The position numbers were made by a program, and so were the translations under genes. This document shows, in pieces, positions 29,968 to 38,731 of a DNA stretch of 64,000 nucleotides; within the stretch, counting starts at the first letter, position 1; every line of letters begins with the position of its first letter. A model generated the notes under the pieces. That model searched no databases and was not told the origin of the DNA. It saw nothing but the letters and a program-made list of their open reading frames with translations. Origin of the DNA: Porphyridium purpureum (Eukaryota; Rhodophyta; Bangiophyceae; Porphyridiales; Porphyridiaceae); contig VRMN01000001.1 in assembly GCA_008690995.1 (NCBI GenBank), positions 3,472,001 through 3,536,000 of the forward strand, read 5' to 3'.

Positions 29968-31221
29968 CTAAGAATCCTTCGCGAGCTTGCCAACGCGCTC
30001 CTCGACCCATTCAAGCATGTCGCGAGAGACTTGAGCTGCGAGTCCAGGGTTGCCCAGCAGATCGTGAACGTGCGAGTCGTATAACCGAAACGTCTTCACT
30101 CGCGACCCGGCACGCTCGACAAAGCGCTGGCTACCCTGCATGCTTGTAACACGGTCGGCCTTGGCGTGCGCAATGAACAGTGCCGTGGAGAAAGACGACG
30201 CCGAATTCATGATTTCGGAGCAGCTCTTCAGAATTTCATACCCGACACGCGCGCGCACACCTGCTGTCATGATCAGCGGATCCGTTGTTTCAGGTGACGT
30301 TGAGAAGTTCCGCCGGGCCTTGAGGCTTTGTACTCGCATGAAGGGAAACAGCGTACCGAGAATAGGGGCGAACAGCTTGACGAGCGGCTTGGGGAAGACG
30401 GCAACTGCCGGGGCGGTGAGCAGCACGCCATCCCAAGGCGGCAAAGCACCTAGTCTGCGCGCCCTGTCTGCGTCGTCACGTGCAAGCCGAATCGCGAGTG
30501 CGCCTCCAAGCGAATGCCCGACTAAGAACTTTGGTATCGCCTGTAGGCGGTTGCGGCTCACGACATCTTGGACGTACATGCGCGCATCTGCAATGTAGTG
30601 ATTAAAGCTTGACGTATACGCGCGCAGTCCATCGGAACGGCCATGTCCGCACAGATCATGTGCAAATACTGCATAGTCCTTGGCAACAAACTGGCGCACA
30701 AGCGTGCTATATCGATTGGAATGGGCATTCAGGCCGTGGATGATGAAAAGCGCGCCCTTGAAGCGCGGTGAGTTCGTGTCCTTCTCCCTTCGTTTTCTAC
30801 GGGCGTCACTGCGGCGACGCGGCAGCCACTGCTGCGCGAAGATGCGCTGCCCGCGCGAATTGGTGAATAAACGCATCGAATGATCGCACCATTCCTCATC
30901 ACCCTCGGCACCCTGTCCTGTTCTTCTTGCGGAGAACGAGAGCCAACGAGACAGCCAGTGGCTAGCGGAAGAACTCGACGAACTAGCGCTACTAGTCAGG
31001 GGCCTGTGCTTCAGGGAGCACGCTCTCGCGCCCGCGCGTTCCGCGTATGGTATTTCGTACAACTCGTCCGCATGTTTGTCACGTGGGTTAGCCTGCGATG
31101 CCGCACGGTCGGGCGGCCGCGCCACGTTGTTCGGAAGCGCTCGTCGCTCTCGGGGCGTTTCTTCTTTCACTCGGCGGCCCCAGCGCGCGCGCCTATCTCT
31201 CCATGAGACGACGACCTCCAT
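29968..31221 (-). CDS. alpha/beta hydrolase of the monoacylglycerol lipase type
   Basis: Likely hydrolyses monoacylglycerols or lysophospholipids. The 417-residue protein has a conserved domain from about residue 115. The oxyanion region HGLNAHSNRY fits the HGxxxHxxRY pattern of monoglyceride lipases. The nucleophile elbow is GHSLGG, the acid is in AKADRVTS and the His in YDSHVHDLL, so the triad looks complete. The first 110 residues are Arg- and Ser-rich and not conserved. They may be an organelle presequence or an untranslated leader, with the true start at the Met before RLFTNSRGQRIFAQQW. The start at 31221 is therefore uncertain; the domain call is not. Confidence 0.85.
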   Translation of the reverse strand: MEVVVSWRDRRARWGRRVKEETPRERRALPNNVARPPDRAASQANPRDKHADELYEIPYAERAGARACSLKHRPLTSSASSSSSSASHWLSRWLSFSARRTGQGAEGDEEWCDHSMRLFTNSRGQRIFAQQWLPRRRSDARRKRREKDTNSPRFKGALFIIHGLNAHSNRYSTLVRQFVAKDYAVFAHDLCGHGRSDGLRAYTSSFNHYIADARMYVQDVVSRNRLQAIPKFLVGHSLGGALAIRLARDDADRARRLGALPPWDGVLLTAPAVAVFPKPLVKLFAPILGTLFPFMRVQSLKARRNFSTSPETTDPLIMTAGVRARVGYEILKSCSEIMNSASSFSTALFIAHAKADRVTSMQGSQRFVERAGSRVKTFRLYDSHVHDLLGNPGLAAQVSRDMLEWVEERVGKLAKDS

Positions 31222-31321
31222 GGAACATAAATATCACCCGTACAAAGAACTGGGGAGAGAAGAATTCAGTTGCGTTCCAATCTAAAGTACAATTTAATGA
31301 TATTAGTTGAAGGCGGATCCC

Positions 31322-32836
31322 TTACGCGCGCGACGAAGAAGAAAAGCGGCTCGAGTTGCGGCTCCAGCTACTCTTGCGGCTATCGTATCCGTATCCGATA
31401 ATGTTATTTTGATTCGAATCGGTGATGGGCAACATCTCACTGAAACCAGCACTCAGCTTGCTCAGGAAGTCAGAGTCCTGGCTTTCTCCGACCGACAGGT
31501 CACGCAGTTTGTCCACGTTGAAATTGCTCAGACCCTCACTGTGTACCATTTCTGGGTCACGCCAATCATAACCCCGTGCTCGCACCTTGTCCCAGTCCAC
31601 ATCAGCAAAGAAGGGATGCGCTTTGATTTCGACCATCGACAGGCGTTCCTGCTCGGTCTTTGTGATGACCTGGGTCAAAAGTGACACAGCTTCAGGACTA
31701 AAACGCGGGCCATACGTAATTTCGCCGGATCGGATTCGGCGGAACAAGTCCGCGCGCGACTGATTTGGACGAAAGAAAGGTGTGTACCCAGCAATGGCGC
31801 GGTACATCAGGATGCCAAACGCCCATGAATCAACTTTCACGCCGTACTGAGTCCCAGAGACGACTTCCGGGGAGAGAAATTCGCGAGTTCCGCAAAAAGA
31901 GTGTGTGCGACCAAACGACCCACCGGCCAGCTTCTTCGCCAAGCCAAAATCTCCGAGAACAACATGACCATCACTGCTAATCAACAGATTCTCGGGTTTC
32001 AAGTCGCGATAGACAATCCCATGCTCGTGTAAAAACTCGAGCGCAAGGACCACTTCGGCCAACATGTATTTCGCCGATTGCTCGCTCATGTGATGTCGCG
32101 CCACACGCCGCAAATACGAGTGGAGATCTCCGCCACCACAGAACTCGCTCACCAGGAAGAGATTTGTCTCGCTCTGGAATGCGTACACCAGCTTCATAAT
32201 GAATGGATGGTTCTGCCCAATTTCCAACGCAAATCGCTCGTCAACAGCGTGGCGTGTCGCAGTCGCCGATTCAAGTGCGTCCCATTTTCCAATGACTTTC
32301 AGAGCAAAGAGCTCCTGTGTCACCTTGTCGCGCACGAGAAACACGCGCCCACTACCGCCCTTTCCAATTGGCGAGATCACTTCAAAGTCATCGAGCTTCA
32401 CGACGCGCGACGACGCCATATCTTCAAGTTCGGCGTGCCATCGCTCGGCGGTTTGCTGGCTATCGAATCGAAGCTCCAGGCCGCGCGACTTGCGCTTACC
32501 CGCAAAGGAAACAATCACTTTCGCAGCCTTGCACTTGAAAAGCGCACCTTGAACTTCTTCAACTTGCAGAACCTGGCCACGTTCCTTGGCGTCGCGGCAA
32601 ATGATGATGGCGCCGCCTCTTAATTCGATCCACCTCCTCTTCAAGGGTGCGAGTCGCTCCATGCCGGCCCGACTTCGCACCAATACCTCACCAGAGAGTA
32701 CCAATGGCGCTCGTCTCACGAGCGCGTTGCGAGCGTCCAAGTCGCCCCATTCTTCCTGCGTCGTAGTAGCCACCAGAGTTTTGTTCTCGCGGACGGCGGC
32801 AAGCGCCTCAACGGACTGCAACTCCATCACATCCAT
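31322..32836 (-). CDS. Akt-like kinase: PH domain plus AGC kinase domain
   Basis: A 504-residue kinase in the Akt/PKB arrangement. A PH domain spans about 45-145: it has beta strands from LVLSGEVLVRSR, and the invariant Trp in the final helix (AERWHAELEDM). The kinase domain runs about 150-420, with GKGGSGRV, FALKVIGK, VYRDLKPENLL, GDFGLAKK, the activation segment FCGTREFLSPE and the AGC-type HPFFADVDWDKV. It probably reads phosphoinositide signals at the membrane. The C-terminal tail is Ser-rich (SSWSRNSSRFSSSSRA). A canonical FPQFSY hydrophobic motif is not evident, so regulation by a TORC2-type kinase may differ. It is the second AGC kinase in the window. Confidence 0.9.
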   Translation of the reverse strand: MDVMELQSVEALAAVRENKTLVATTTQEEWGDLDARNALVRRAPLVLSGEVLVRSRAGMERLAPLKRRWIELRGGAIIICRDAKERGQVLQVEEVQGALFKCKAAKVIVSFAGKRKSRGLELRFDSQQTAERWHAELEDMASSRVVKLDDFEVISPIGKGGSGRVFLVRDKVTQELFALKVIGKWDALESATATRHAVDERFALEIGQNHPFIMKLVYAFQSETNLFLVSEFCGGGDLHSYLRRVARHHMSEQSAKYMLAEVVLALEFLHEHGIVYRDLKPENLLISSDGHVVLGDFGLAKKLAGGSFGRTHSFCGTREFLSPEVVSGTQYGVKVDSWAFGILMYRAIAGYTPFFRPNQSRADLFRRIRSGEITYGPRFSPEAVSLLTQVITKTEQERLSMVEIKAHPFFADVDWDKVRARGYDWRDPEMVHSEGLSNFNVDKLRDLSVGESQDSDFLSKLSAGFSEMLPITDSNQNNIIGYGYDSRKSSWSRNSSRFSSSSRA

Positions 32837-33379
32837 GATGACTCAACCTATCTGCACGTCGCGTCCGTCTCTTGATCTGTCATGTTGCACCGCCAAGCGC
32901 CACTACGGATAGCGTCATAACACGAGCGGCGCCATGCTTATATACCCGCTGCGAGCGCGGTGCGTCTGCTACCGATCGGCAGGGACAGCGGGCGCAGAAA
33001 GTCGAATTAATGGCTGTGCGCGACGCTTTGCAGGTTCGCGGCGTTCCGGCTCCGATGCGGAAGAGCCGGTGCTCGATGCAACCGAGCTCTCTCCACGCGT
33101 TTCTCCTGCTTGATCGTGCGAAAACGCGCCAGTTTTGCTAGCACAGTTTTCTCGCCAGCAGCGCCAAGCTGTACCTCGTCCGGCGGATTCACTGTACCGC
33201 ACTCCGCACGCGCCTGCTCCGGCTCCACACCGCGTGCGAGCGCGCGCACTCGAGAAAACATGGGGAGCGCGGAGCAGGAGGCATTTGCGCGTATAAAGCG
33301 TGCGCGTGAGCAGGAAGATATTGTTGGCATCGTGCCGGTTGGATTGAATGGTTGAGAGCACGCGCTGGTACAGGGGACG
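32837..33379. other. divergent promoter region
   Basis: 543 bp between the Akt-like and SRPBCC genes, read away from each other. It contains GCTGTACC at 33168-33175 and ACTGTACC at 33191-33198. No gene is seen. Confidence 0.55.
33191..33198 (+). promoter_or_regulatory. ACTGTACC promoter motif
   Basis: Exact motif 181 bp upstream of the SRPBCC gene ATG and 355 bp from the Akt-like kinase start on the other strand. Confidence 0.55.
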
Positions 33380-33835
33380 ATGGTCGCGTCAGTTGAGACA
33401 GAGATTGAAGTCGCCGCGCCACCAGAGGTGGTGTGGAAGCGGCTGATGGACTTTGGCTCGTACGCCGCTGAGTCATGGAACCCTATGCTGTTGAGGGTTG
33501 AGGGGGAAGCCCGATTGGGCTCGACTCTTTCGGTAGACGTCAAGCAACCGGAGATGAGCATGATGACATTCACTCCCGTCGTGGTGACAATGGACCCGAT
33601 GCACGAATTCGCTTGGAACGGTAAACTTTTTTTCCCGGGATTGTTCGACGGAGAGCATCGTTTCAAGCTGGTGCCGAGTGCTGATGGTCAGCACACCACT
33701 TTCTTCCATTCGGAGTCTTTCTCAGGTTTGCTCGTGTATTTGTTCTTTTCAGAATCCATGCGTGCCAACATCACGAAAGGCTTCGAGTCCATGAACGAGG
33801 CTCTGAAGAAGAGGTGCGAGTCTGGAAATGAGTAG
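33380..33835 (+). CDS. SRPBCC/START-like small-molecule-binding protein
   Basis: A 151-residue, single-domain protein of the polyketide cyclase/START-like fold. It opens with the usual beta strand (TEIEVAAPPEVVWKRLMDFGSYAAESWNP), has the central KLFFPGLFDGEHRFKL strands and finishes with a long helix (ANITKGFESMNEALKKRCE). Members bind lipids or other hydrophobic ligands in a deep cavity; the ligand is not predictable. Many bacterial homologues exist, so an old gene transfer is possible, but codon use matches the neighbours. The start at 33380 lies a normal distance from the promoter motif. Confidence 0.88.
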   Translation: MVASVETEIEVAAPPEVVWKRLMDFGSYAAESWNPMLLRVEGEARLGSTLSVDVKQPEMSMMTFTPVVVTMDPMHEFAWNGKLFFPGLFDGEHRFKLVPSADGQHTTFFHSESFSGLLVYLFFSESMRANITKGFESMNEALKKRCESGNE

Positions 33836-33898
33836 GGTCACTCGGGAGCACGAAGCGCGTTCTTGTACTGAAGGAATTTTCTTTCGGCGGAGGGACTG

Positions 33899-35242
33899 TC
33901 ACGGATTCGGCTCGGTCTCGAAAACATGATCCTGGCTCAGCGGGCACTCGAGGAACGATACGCAGTCAAAGAGCTGCGTGGGACTTGTGAATTGCCATGT
34001 TGCAATGAGATTTGCCAATGGCGAAACAGCTCGTTCGCACTTTTGACGCAGTGTTTCAGTTAAAGGAGCATCTGTGACGACCAGTAAGATGCGGAAACGG
34101 ACCAGTGGGCTGGGCTCACCGCGCGGAAAGGAGTACCACACCTTGCCCCGCCCGGCGTTGACCACCCGTTCCAAGTGTTCTCGAGGCGCCGTGCGCCCGT
34201 CGAATGTTCCGTAGAATGCAACGAGAACGCGATCAAAGACGCTAGGCCCGAGCTCGCAATCGTCGCTGAATACGGTCATAGGGTCTCCCGTCACTGCAAA
34301 AGGTGCTTCAGATACCCTACGAGAAGCTGCTGCGCATTCCTGAAGCCATGCAGGCTCCACCATGCGAATACCCCGGGCTCGTGCAAGCAAGTACTTGAGG
34401 GTACGACGCGTCACTCGCCTTGTGCTGGGGTCGACTGCCACAATCAGATGGGTGGGCTCGTCATCAAGACCTCTGGCCATGGATACGAATGACAACTTGC
34501 GACTCCAGCGGCAGACGAGGCTCTTTTCCGCAGATGATAAGCCCGACGTTTCTATCACCACGGATTGGTCCGCGGATTGGTCCACCGATTGGTCCACCGA
34601 TTGGTCCACGGATTGGTCCACCGATTGGTCCACCGATTGGTCCACCGAGTGGTCCACCGATTGGTCCACCGAGTGGTCCACCGATTGGTCCACCAAGTGG
34701 TCCACCGAGTTTCTTTCATGTTCTCCTACTTGCCGTACCCTTAGTGTGGCTGTTTCCGCAGAGGGAGGCTTGCTGCTCGGCGTTGGCTCCGCCCCAAGCG
34801 CGGGATTTGCTTCCGTTCCGCACGTTGCCGTTTGCAGTGCACACGCCTCTGCCTTTTCGGCCACCGATGTTTGGATTCCTACTTCAGCCCGGATGACTTG
34901 ATCGCGGATGCCTCGAGCACGCATGCGACGAGCGTCACTATCGATGAATTCGAATGAACCGTCAAGGATCATCTCACGTACGTGCTGCTGAAGCTTGAAG
35001 ATGTCCGTGGCAAGATGCTGCAGCTCGCTGTACTTTACCACATCCGCCATGACGCATCCGGTGGTGTCGCACAATGCGCATGCACCGCGCTCGTCGACTG
35101 CCGTACGAAAGCAGTCATAGCACGCCACGTGCATGCAGTTGCGCATGGCGTGCGGCTCACAAAGTTGGGCGCCGCAGCACTCGCACGAGATCACATTCTC
35201 CAGAACAGCCAAGAGGCTCTCAATTGATTGTCTCAGAGCCAT
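33899..35242 (-). CDS. RING - tandem BRCT protein, BARD1/BRCA1 type
   Basis: A 447-residue protein with the BRCA1/BARD1 layout. An N-terminal C3HC4 RING uses C20/C23, C36/H38, C41/C44 and C55/C58 and is flanked by helices as in BARD1 (the segment after the last Cys reads like BARD1's DLKINRQL helix). A Ser-rich linker follows, containing a VDQS repeat. Two BRCT repeats occupy about 240-440. The first contains THLIVAVDPSTRRVTRRTLKYL and the Trp of EPAWLQEC. The second starts near FDRVLVAFYGTF. No ankyrin repeats are visible, unlike animal BARD1. The expected role is a ubiquitin ligase in homologous-recombination repair. BRCA1 versus BARD1 orthology needs a tree. Confidence 0.85.
   Translation of the reverse strand: MALRQSIESLLAVLENVISCECCGAQLCEPHAMRNCMHVACYDCFRTAVDERGACALCDTTGCVMADVVKYSELQHLATDIFKLQQHVREMILDGSFEFIDSDARRMRARGIRDQVIRAEVGIQTSVAEKAEACALQTATCGTEANPALGAEPTPSSKPPSAETATLRVRQVGEHERNSVDHLVDQSVDHSVDQSVDHSVDQSVDQSVDQSVDQSVDQSVDQSADQSVVIETSGLSSAEKSLVCRWSRKLSFVSMARGLDDEPTHLIVAVDPSTRRVTRRTLKYLLARARGIRMVEPAWLQECAAASRRVSEAPFAVTGDPMTVFSDDCELGPSVFDRVLVAFYGTFDGRTAPREHLERVVNAGRGKVWYSFPRGEPSPLVRFRILLVVTDAPLTETLRQKCERAVSPLANLIATWQFTSPTQLFDCVSFLECPLSQDHVFETEPNP
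34563..34706 (-). repeat. 12-bp minisatellite inside the RING-BRCT gene
   Basis: Twelve tandem units of GATTGGTCCACC on the plus strand, most identical and the rest differing at one or two bases. Twelve is a multiple of three, so on the minus strand each unit adds four residues, mostly VDQS or VDHS. The array lies in the linker between RING and BRCT. Confidence 0.95.
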
Positions 35243-35400
35243 TTGACTGTCCCGCCACTCGCCGAAATGGCCGGCTGCGCCACACGCATTATATTGCCCT
35301 GCCCCTTGCCTTCCCAGCCGTGCGTTCCAGGCCCTTCGTTCGTCCTGCGCCGGACCCTTTTCGCTTTCGGTTTGGTTTTGGCGCGAAAACCGACATCCAC

Positions 35401-35408
35401 ACTGTACC
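35401..35408 (+). promoter_or_regulatory. ACTGTACC promoter motif
   Basis: Exact motif 158 bp from the RING-BRCT ATG on one side and 135 bp from the small candidate ORF at 35544 on the other. Confidence 0.5.
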
Positions 35409-35543
35409 TCTTCGACTAAATTTAGAATTCAGAGAAAACGTGTTTGGCGGCTGTGGAGTGCGGTGTCACGCATAGGCGCTGTTGATTCCCCGTTCCCGTT
35501 CAGAGTTACCACGGCAGAACGTTCTGGCCCGGGGGAGACCAAG

Positions 35544-35684
35544 ATGAAGGTTAGTTCGAATAGCCAAGCCTGGTCGGACGGCTTCCCGGACGCAGCGGCT
35601 GGTCTTCCGAACGCAAATTCTGCCTTCTTTTGCTCGATTCAGGTGCGTTCAGCGTGTGGACCGCCGCCCGGCCAGAAAGAATGA
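35544..35684 (+). CDS. candidate small protein or short spliced gene
   Basis: An ATG-initiated frame of 46 residues placed 135 bp downstream of an ACTGTACC motif. No family is recognised. The sequence right after the second codon is GTTAGT, a good donor, and a pyrimidine-rich stretch ending TTCAG precedes the later part, so the apparent frame could contain an intron. Splicing to the following AG would give a different, basic protein reading to about 35868. Which form exists, if either, cannot be told by eye. Confidence 0.22.
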   Translation: MKVSSNSQAWSDGFPDAAAGLPNANSAFFCSIQVRSACGPPPGQKE

Positions 35685-35970
35685 ACCATTCATGCCATGC
35701 TGGTGGCGCGTTCAGTCCGATGTCGATTCATCTGTGAGGCTTCGGGTGGGCAACACGGTTCTGGCTTTCTTTCAGAAGCACATTCCATTTATTGTAACTC
35801 CGTATTCGGAATCGCTTCAATTCGCATTGACCAATAATACTGCATGGTCTGAACCTCGATTATCGTGACAAACCTCCCTGCATTCCGTCCCGAAAATTAT
35901 GACGGCGCGAGCTCCCACGGATCCTAGAACAAGCACATCCTTCGGCCAGGCCCGAGACGCCGAGGCACGT

Positions 35971-36330
35971 TCAGAAACCGAAAAGTTTAGGCTCGCCCTT
36001 CTGAACCATGTATTCAGCTCGATCCTGAGACACGGCGCAGCAGTGACAGCACCACGCAAGACAACAGACCTTGACACCGCTCTCATTTTCGACCCCGTAT
36101 TCGCGCTGCAGCTGCTGTCTCGTCATCATTGCGCAGACACAGCCCACGAACGGAACGAAGAAAGAGCCGATGACGACGAGCGCGCACTTGCTACTCACGC
36201 ACGGCGACTCCTCGCCATTCATAGCTCCGTACAGTTCGCCGACCGCACATGGCGAACACCAAAATACATAGCAGCACGAGCCGAGGTGCGAGAAGCACGA
36301 ACACAACCCCTCTGAATATTCCTTCGACAT
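35971..36330 (-). CDS. PLAC8-family cysteine-rich membrane protein
   Basis: A 119-residue protein with the PLAC8/fw2.2/cornifelin pattern. A Cys-rich start (EYSEGLCSCFSHLGSC) is followed by FWCSPCAVGELYGAM, which holds the CPxA-like motif (here CSPCA). A hydrophobic segment follows (ALVVIGSFFVPFVGCVCAM), and then a second Cys cluster (KVCCLAWCCHCCAVSQDRAEY), the latter also typical of the family. Members act in cell-size control, cadmium or calcium transport, depending on lineage. The ATG at 36330 was chosen; the frame continues 12 bp further to a TTG only. Confidence 0.85.
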   Translation of the reverse strand: MSKEYSEGLCSCFSHLGSCCYVFWCSPCAVGELYGAMNGEESPCVSSKCALVVIGSFFVPFVGCVCAMMTRQQLQREYGVENESGVKVCCLAWCCHCCAVSQDRAEYMVQKGEPKLFGF

Positions 36331-36840
36331 GGCTTCGACCAATCGTGTGACTGCCGCCCTTCAAACTCACCGCTCCCTGTCCTGCGTGCTGCGCACCACC
36401 TGGTGCTTTGGCTGTTGCTCAAGGGCAGAAGACGGGGAAGTTTTGGCGCCGTGTCACACCATCCTGTCTTAAATTGACCTGGCGCGCGTGCGACTGGATT
36501 TCTCCGCTTCGGTGCTCCTCGCGTGTTTGGTGATGAGATGCCCGAGTTTAAATCTTCCACGTTGTAGATTTTATATGTAGAATCGTCCGCGCAAACGGCA
36601 CATGTTTTGTTCTGCTTTTCGGCTTACCAGGGTACTGCGGCTCCGAAGTACAGCGCGTTGACCCACTCGCGTCGCCCCCAGGAACGATTCCGTGGCCTGT
36701 CGATGGTCGCCCGGACTCTGCGGTCTCGCCGCTGGAGACGCTCAGATCTAGCTGTAGACGCGGGCCGCACTGGTAGTCTTTATCATTTGGTCATCACTGC
36801 AATCCAAACTACTCAAGGGTTACAGCCTGTTTCTGGCCCT
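36331..36840. other. intergenic stretch
   Basis: 510 bp between a minus-strand start and the end of the next minus-strand gene. It should hold the PLAC8 promoter and 3' untranslated sequence. I see no gene or known motif. Confidence 0.5.
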
Positions 36841-38094
36841 TCAGGTGACGGAGTCGCTCCGCAGGTGCAGGAGACGTGCGTAATCCGCGATCATCTCGCT
36901 AATGCCTTCCGCGCATTCAAACGGGAGCACGTTGCTGTTTGCAAACACTCTGGTACTCGCAAAGAGCCTTGGGAATAGTTCCTCGTAAAATCGCGTCCTC
37001 TGCTGGACCGTCTCCTTCTCGGTGCTCTTCTTCATGTTTCTGCGCAGCAAAGTGTTTGTGGTGGAGCTCCCAATGAGCTTTGCCCCCTCGGCAGGCGCAG
37101 CGATCCACACAGATGTTGAGGTGAGCTCTTTCATCATTGGCCTGTAGTCACGTTCCCAAAAGCCACTCAAAAATGAGAATACCGCGTACCTCGATTTCGG
37201 GTTCTGCGTTACCTCCGCGACGAGAGGGTCCAACCACTCGGCATCTACGTTCCGCTCTTGCGAAAATAAGTTCTTGGCGCTGAACGAAAAGAGAAAAGAG
37301 CGCTTGCCAAACAAGCTGGAGAAGAGCAGTGAGCCTATCGGGCCGCTCAAAATTGCCCAAGTCAGCTTCCTCGCAAGCGCACCTCTCGGGGCTATACTAT
37401 ACACAGACGGAGGTGGATTTGATACCAGAAGCCCGTCAGCTTTTTTCGACGAGTTTTGCAAGTATTTCGCGGCCAGTAAGCCAACTCCAAACGAAGCTCC
37501 CTGCGTGAGAAGAATCACTTTCGCGCCTTGCGTCTCAACCTGTGTCTCCACGACGTGCTGAATTTGCCTGGCCCAGTCCTCTACGGTCCAAGGCTGACTT
37601 TCAGCCGCAAAGCTGTCTCCACAACCCATCAAATCAGGCACGAGAAAATCAACCGGAAAATCCTGCTTCTGGCGCTGTTTCGCAATGTAGCAGCCGATTA
37701 GCCGAGCAAAAAACTCACCGGTCAGGCCCACGCCCACTGGCATGATCGGAACGACCACGGTTCGTGCGGGGCCGAAATTGTTGCACGTGTAAACGTCCAG
37801 CGAGTAGTACATATCGCGCCCATTATCGTTAAAAGGTACAACTCGCTTGGCCATTCCATACGAAGGGTGGTTCAGGTATTCAGCGTACTTGATCTGCGTC
37901 CCCGTCTCGTATTCAACCCGACCTGCTTCAATCATGACGCAATCATTGATTCGACGCCGTCTGCATGCTGATGAACCAGGGCTACACTTTAAGTGCGTAC
38001 TTCTGCTGAGCGTACTGCACGCATTGATGAACGGTGGCGCACGGGCAAATCGACACGGACCGGGTGCCACATACGCCGTCGCGTCCCACGGCAT
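36841..38094 (-). CDS. plastid-type alpha/beta hydrolase-fold protein, probably non-catalytic
   Basis: A 417-residue protein. The first 70 residues look like a plastid presequence (Ala, Ser, Arg and Cys rich, no acidic run). The fold core follows: PARTVVVPIMPVGVG, then VDFLVPDLMGCGDS, and the nucleophile elbow GASFG. The acid region (SVWIAAPAEGAK) lacks an obvious Asp. Where the catalytic His normally sits in a SGHxLPxE context this protein has SNVLPFECAEGISEMI, so Val stands in place of His. That suggests a binding or scaffold role, though an unusual active site cannot be ruled out. The ATG at 38094 is the first in frame; the frame opens further up without ATG. Confidence 0.72.
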   Translation of the reverse strand: MPWDATAYVAPGPCRFARAPPFINACSTLSRSTHLKCSPGSSACRRRRINDCVMIEAGRVEYETGTQIKYAEYLNHPSYGMAKRVVPFNDNGRDMYYSLDVYTCNNFGPARTVVVPIMPVGVGLTGEFFARLIGCYIAKQRQKQDFPVDFLVPDLMGCGDSFAAESQPWTVEDWARQIQHVVETQVETQGAKVILLTQGASFGVGLLAAKYLQNSSKKADGLLVSNPPPSVYSIAPRGALARKLTWAILSGPIGSLLFSSLFGKRSFLFSFSAKNLFSQERNVDAEWLDPLVAEVTQNPKSRYAVFSFLSGFWERDYRPMMKELTSTSVWIAAPAEGAKLIGSSTTNTLLRRNMKKSTEKETVQQRTRFYEELFPRLFASTRVFANSNVLPFECAEGISEMIADYARLLHLRSDSVT

Positions 38095-38731
38095 GGCGAT
38101 CTCGCTTGCGGAGGATCCAAAACCTGTCCAGCAAGAAGACCTGATCCCTGGGTGTCTCGTCCAGAATGGTTCAGCCTTGGACACTCCGGAACCCAGTCTG
38201 CACTTGAACAGGCAGTACGATGTAAACGAGAGCGCTTCTGACACCGCTCCCGATTTGACTGTTGATATGTGGAGTCTGGCGGCCCAAGGCTTGGGACGTC
38301 GGGAGATGTCCTGTTCCTAATAAGAAACACACGTTTTAGTATGACCCTCCAGCTATACCTTTCGAATTGGAAAGGGGGAGGGTGCACGGGCGTTTCTGCT
38401 CAGAATCCTTTTCTTCCGGACTCAGCAAACACACGAGAAGGTCTATCCTCTGATCCTGTCCGCCTGCTCGACGACAATAGGGGAGTGCTTCGTGTCCTCG
38501 TGTGAAACAAAGACCGGCGAACATGAACGACAGGCGAGATCTGGCAGCCCCGCCGTCCAAGCATGGCGGCGCTCCCCGCCTTAACCGGTTTATCGGTTGA
38601 TATTTCAAGTTTGACCCCACGCCGGTAGACTGCGATCCGCTCGAACGGCTCGTCGCTGCGCCTCTGCATCAGAATCGCTCGGGCGGCACTCAACACGATC
38701 CGCTCGGCAGCGGTACCACAACGCGGTCCGG
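38095..38731. other. divergent promoter region
   Basis: 637 bp between divergent genes. It lacks a clear ACTGTACC motif, unlike most divergent gaps here. Short frames on both strands have no recognisable content. Confidence 0.5.

Noticed and set aside
34563-34706. Tandem array considered as a CRISPR
   Set aside because: Units are 12 bp, direct, without spacers, and lie in frame within a eukaryotic coding sequence.
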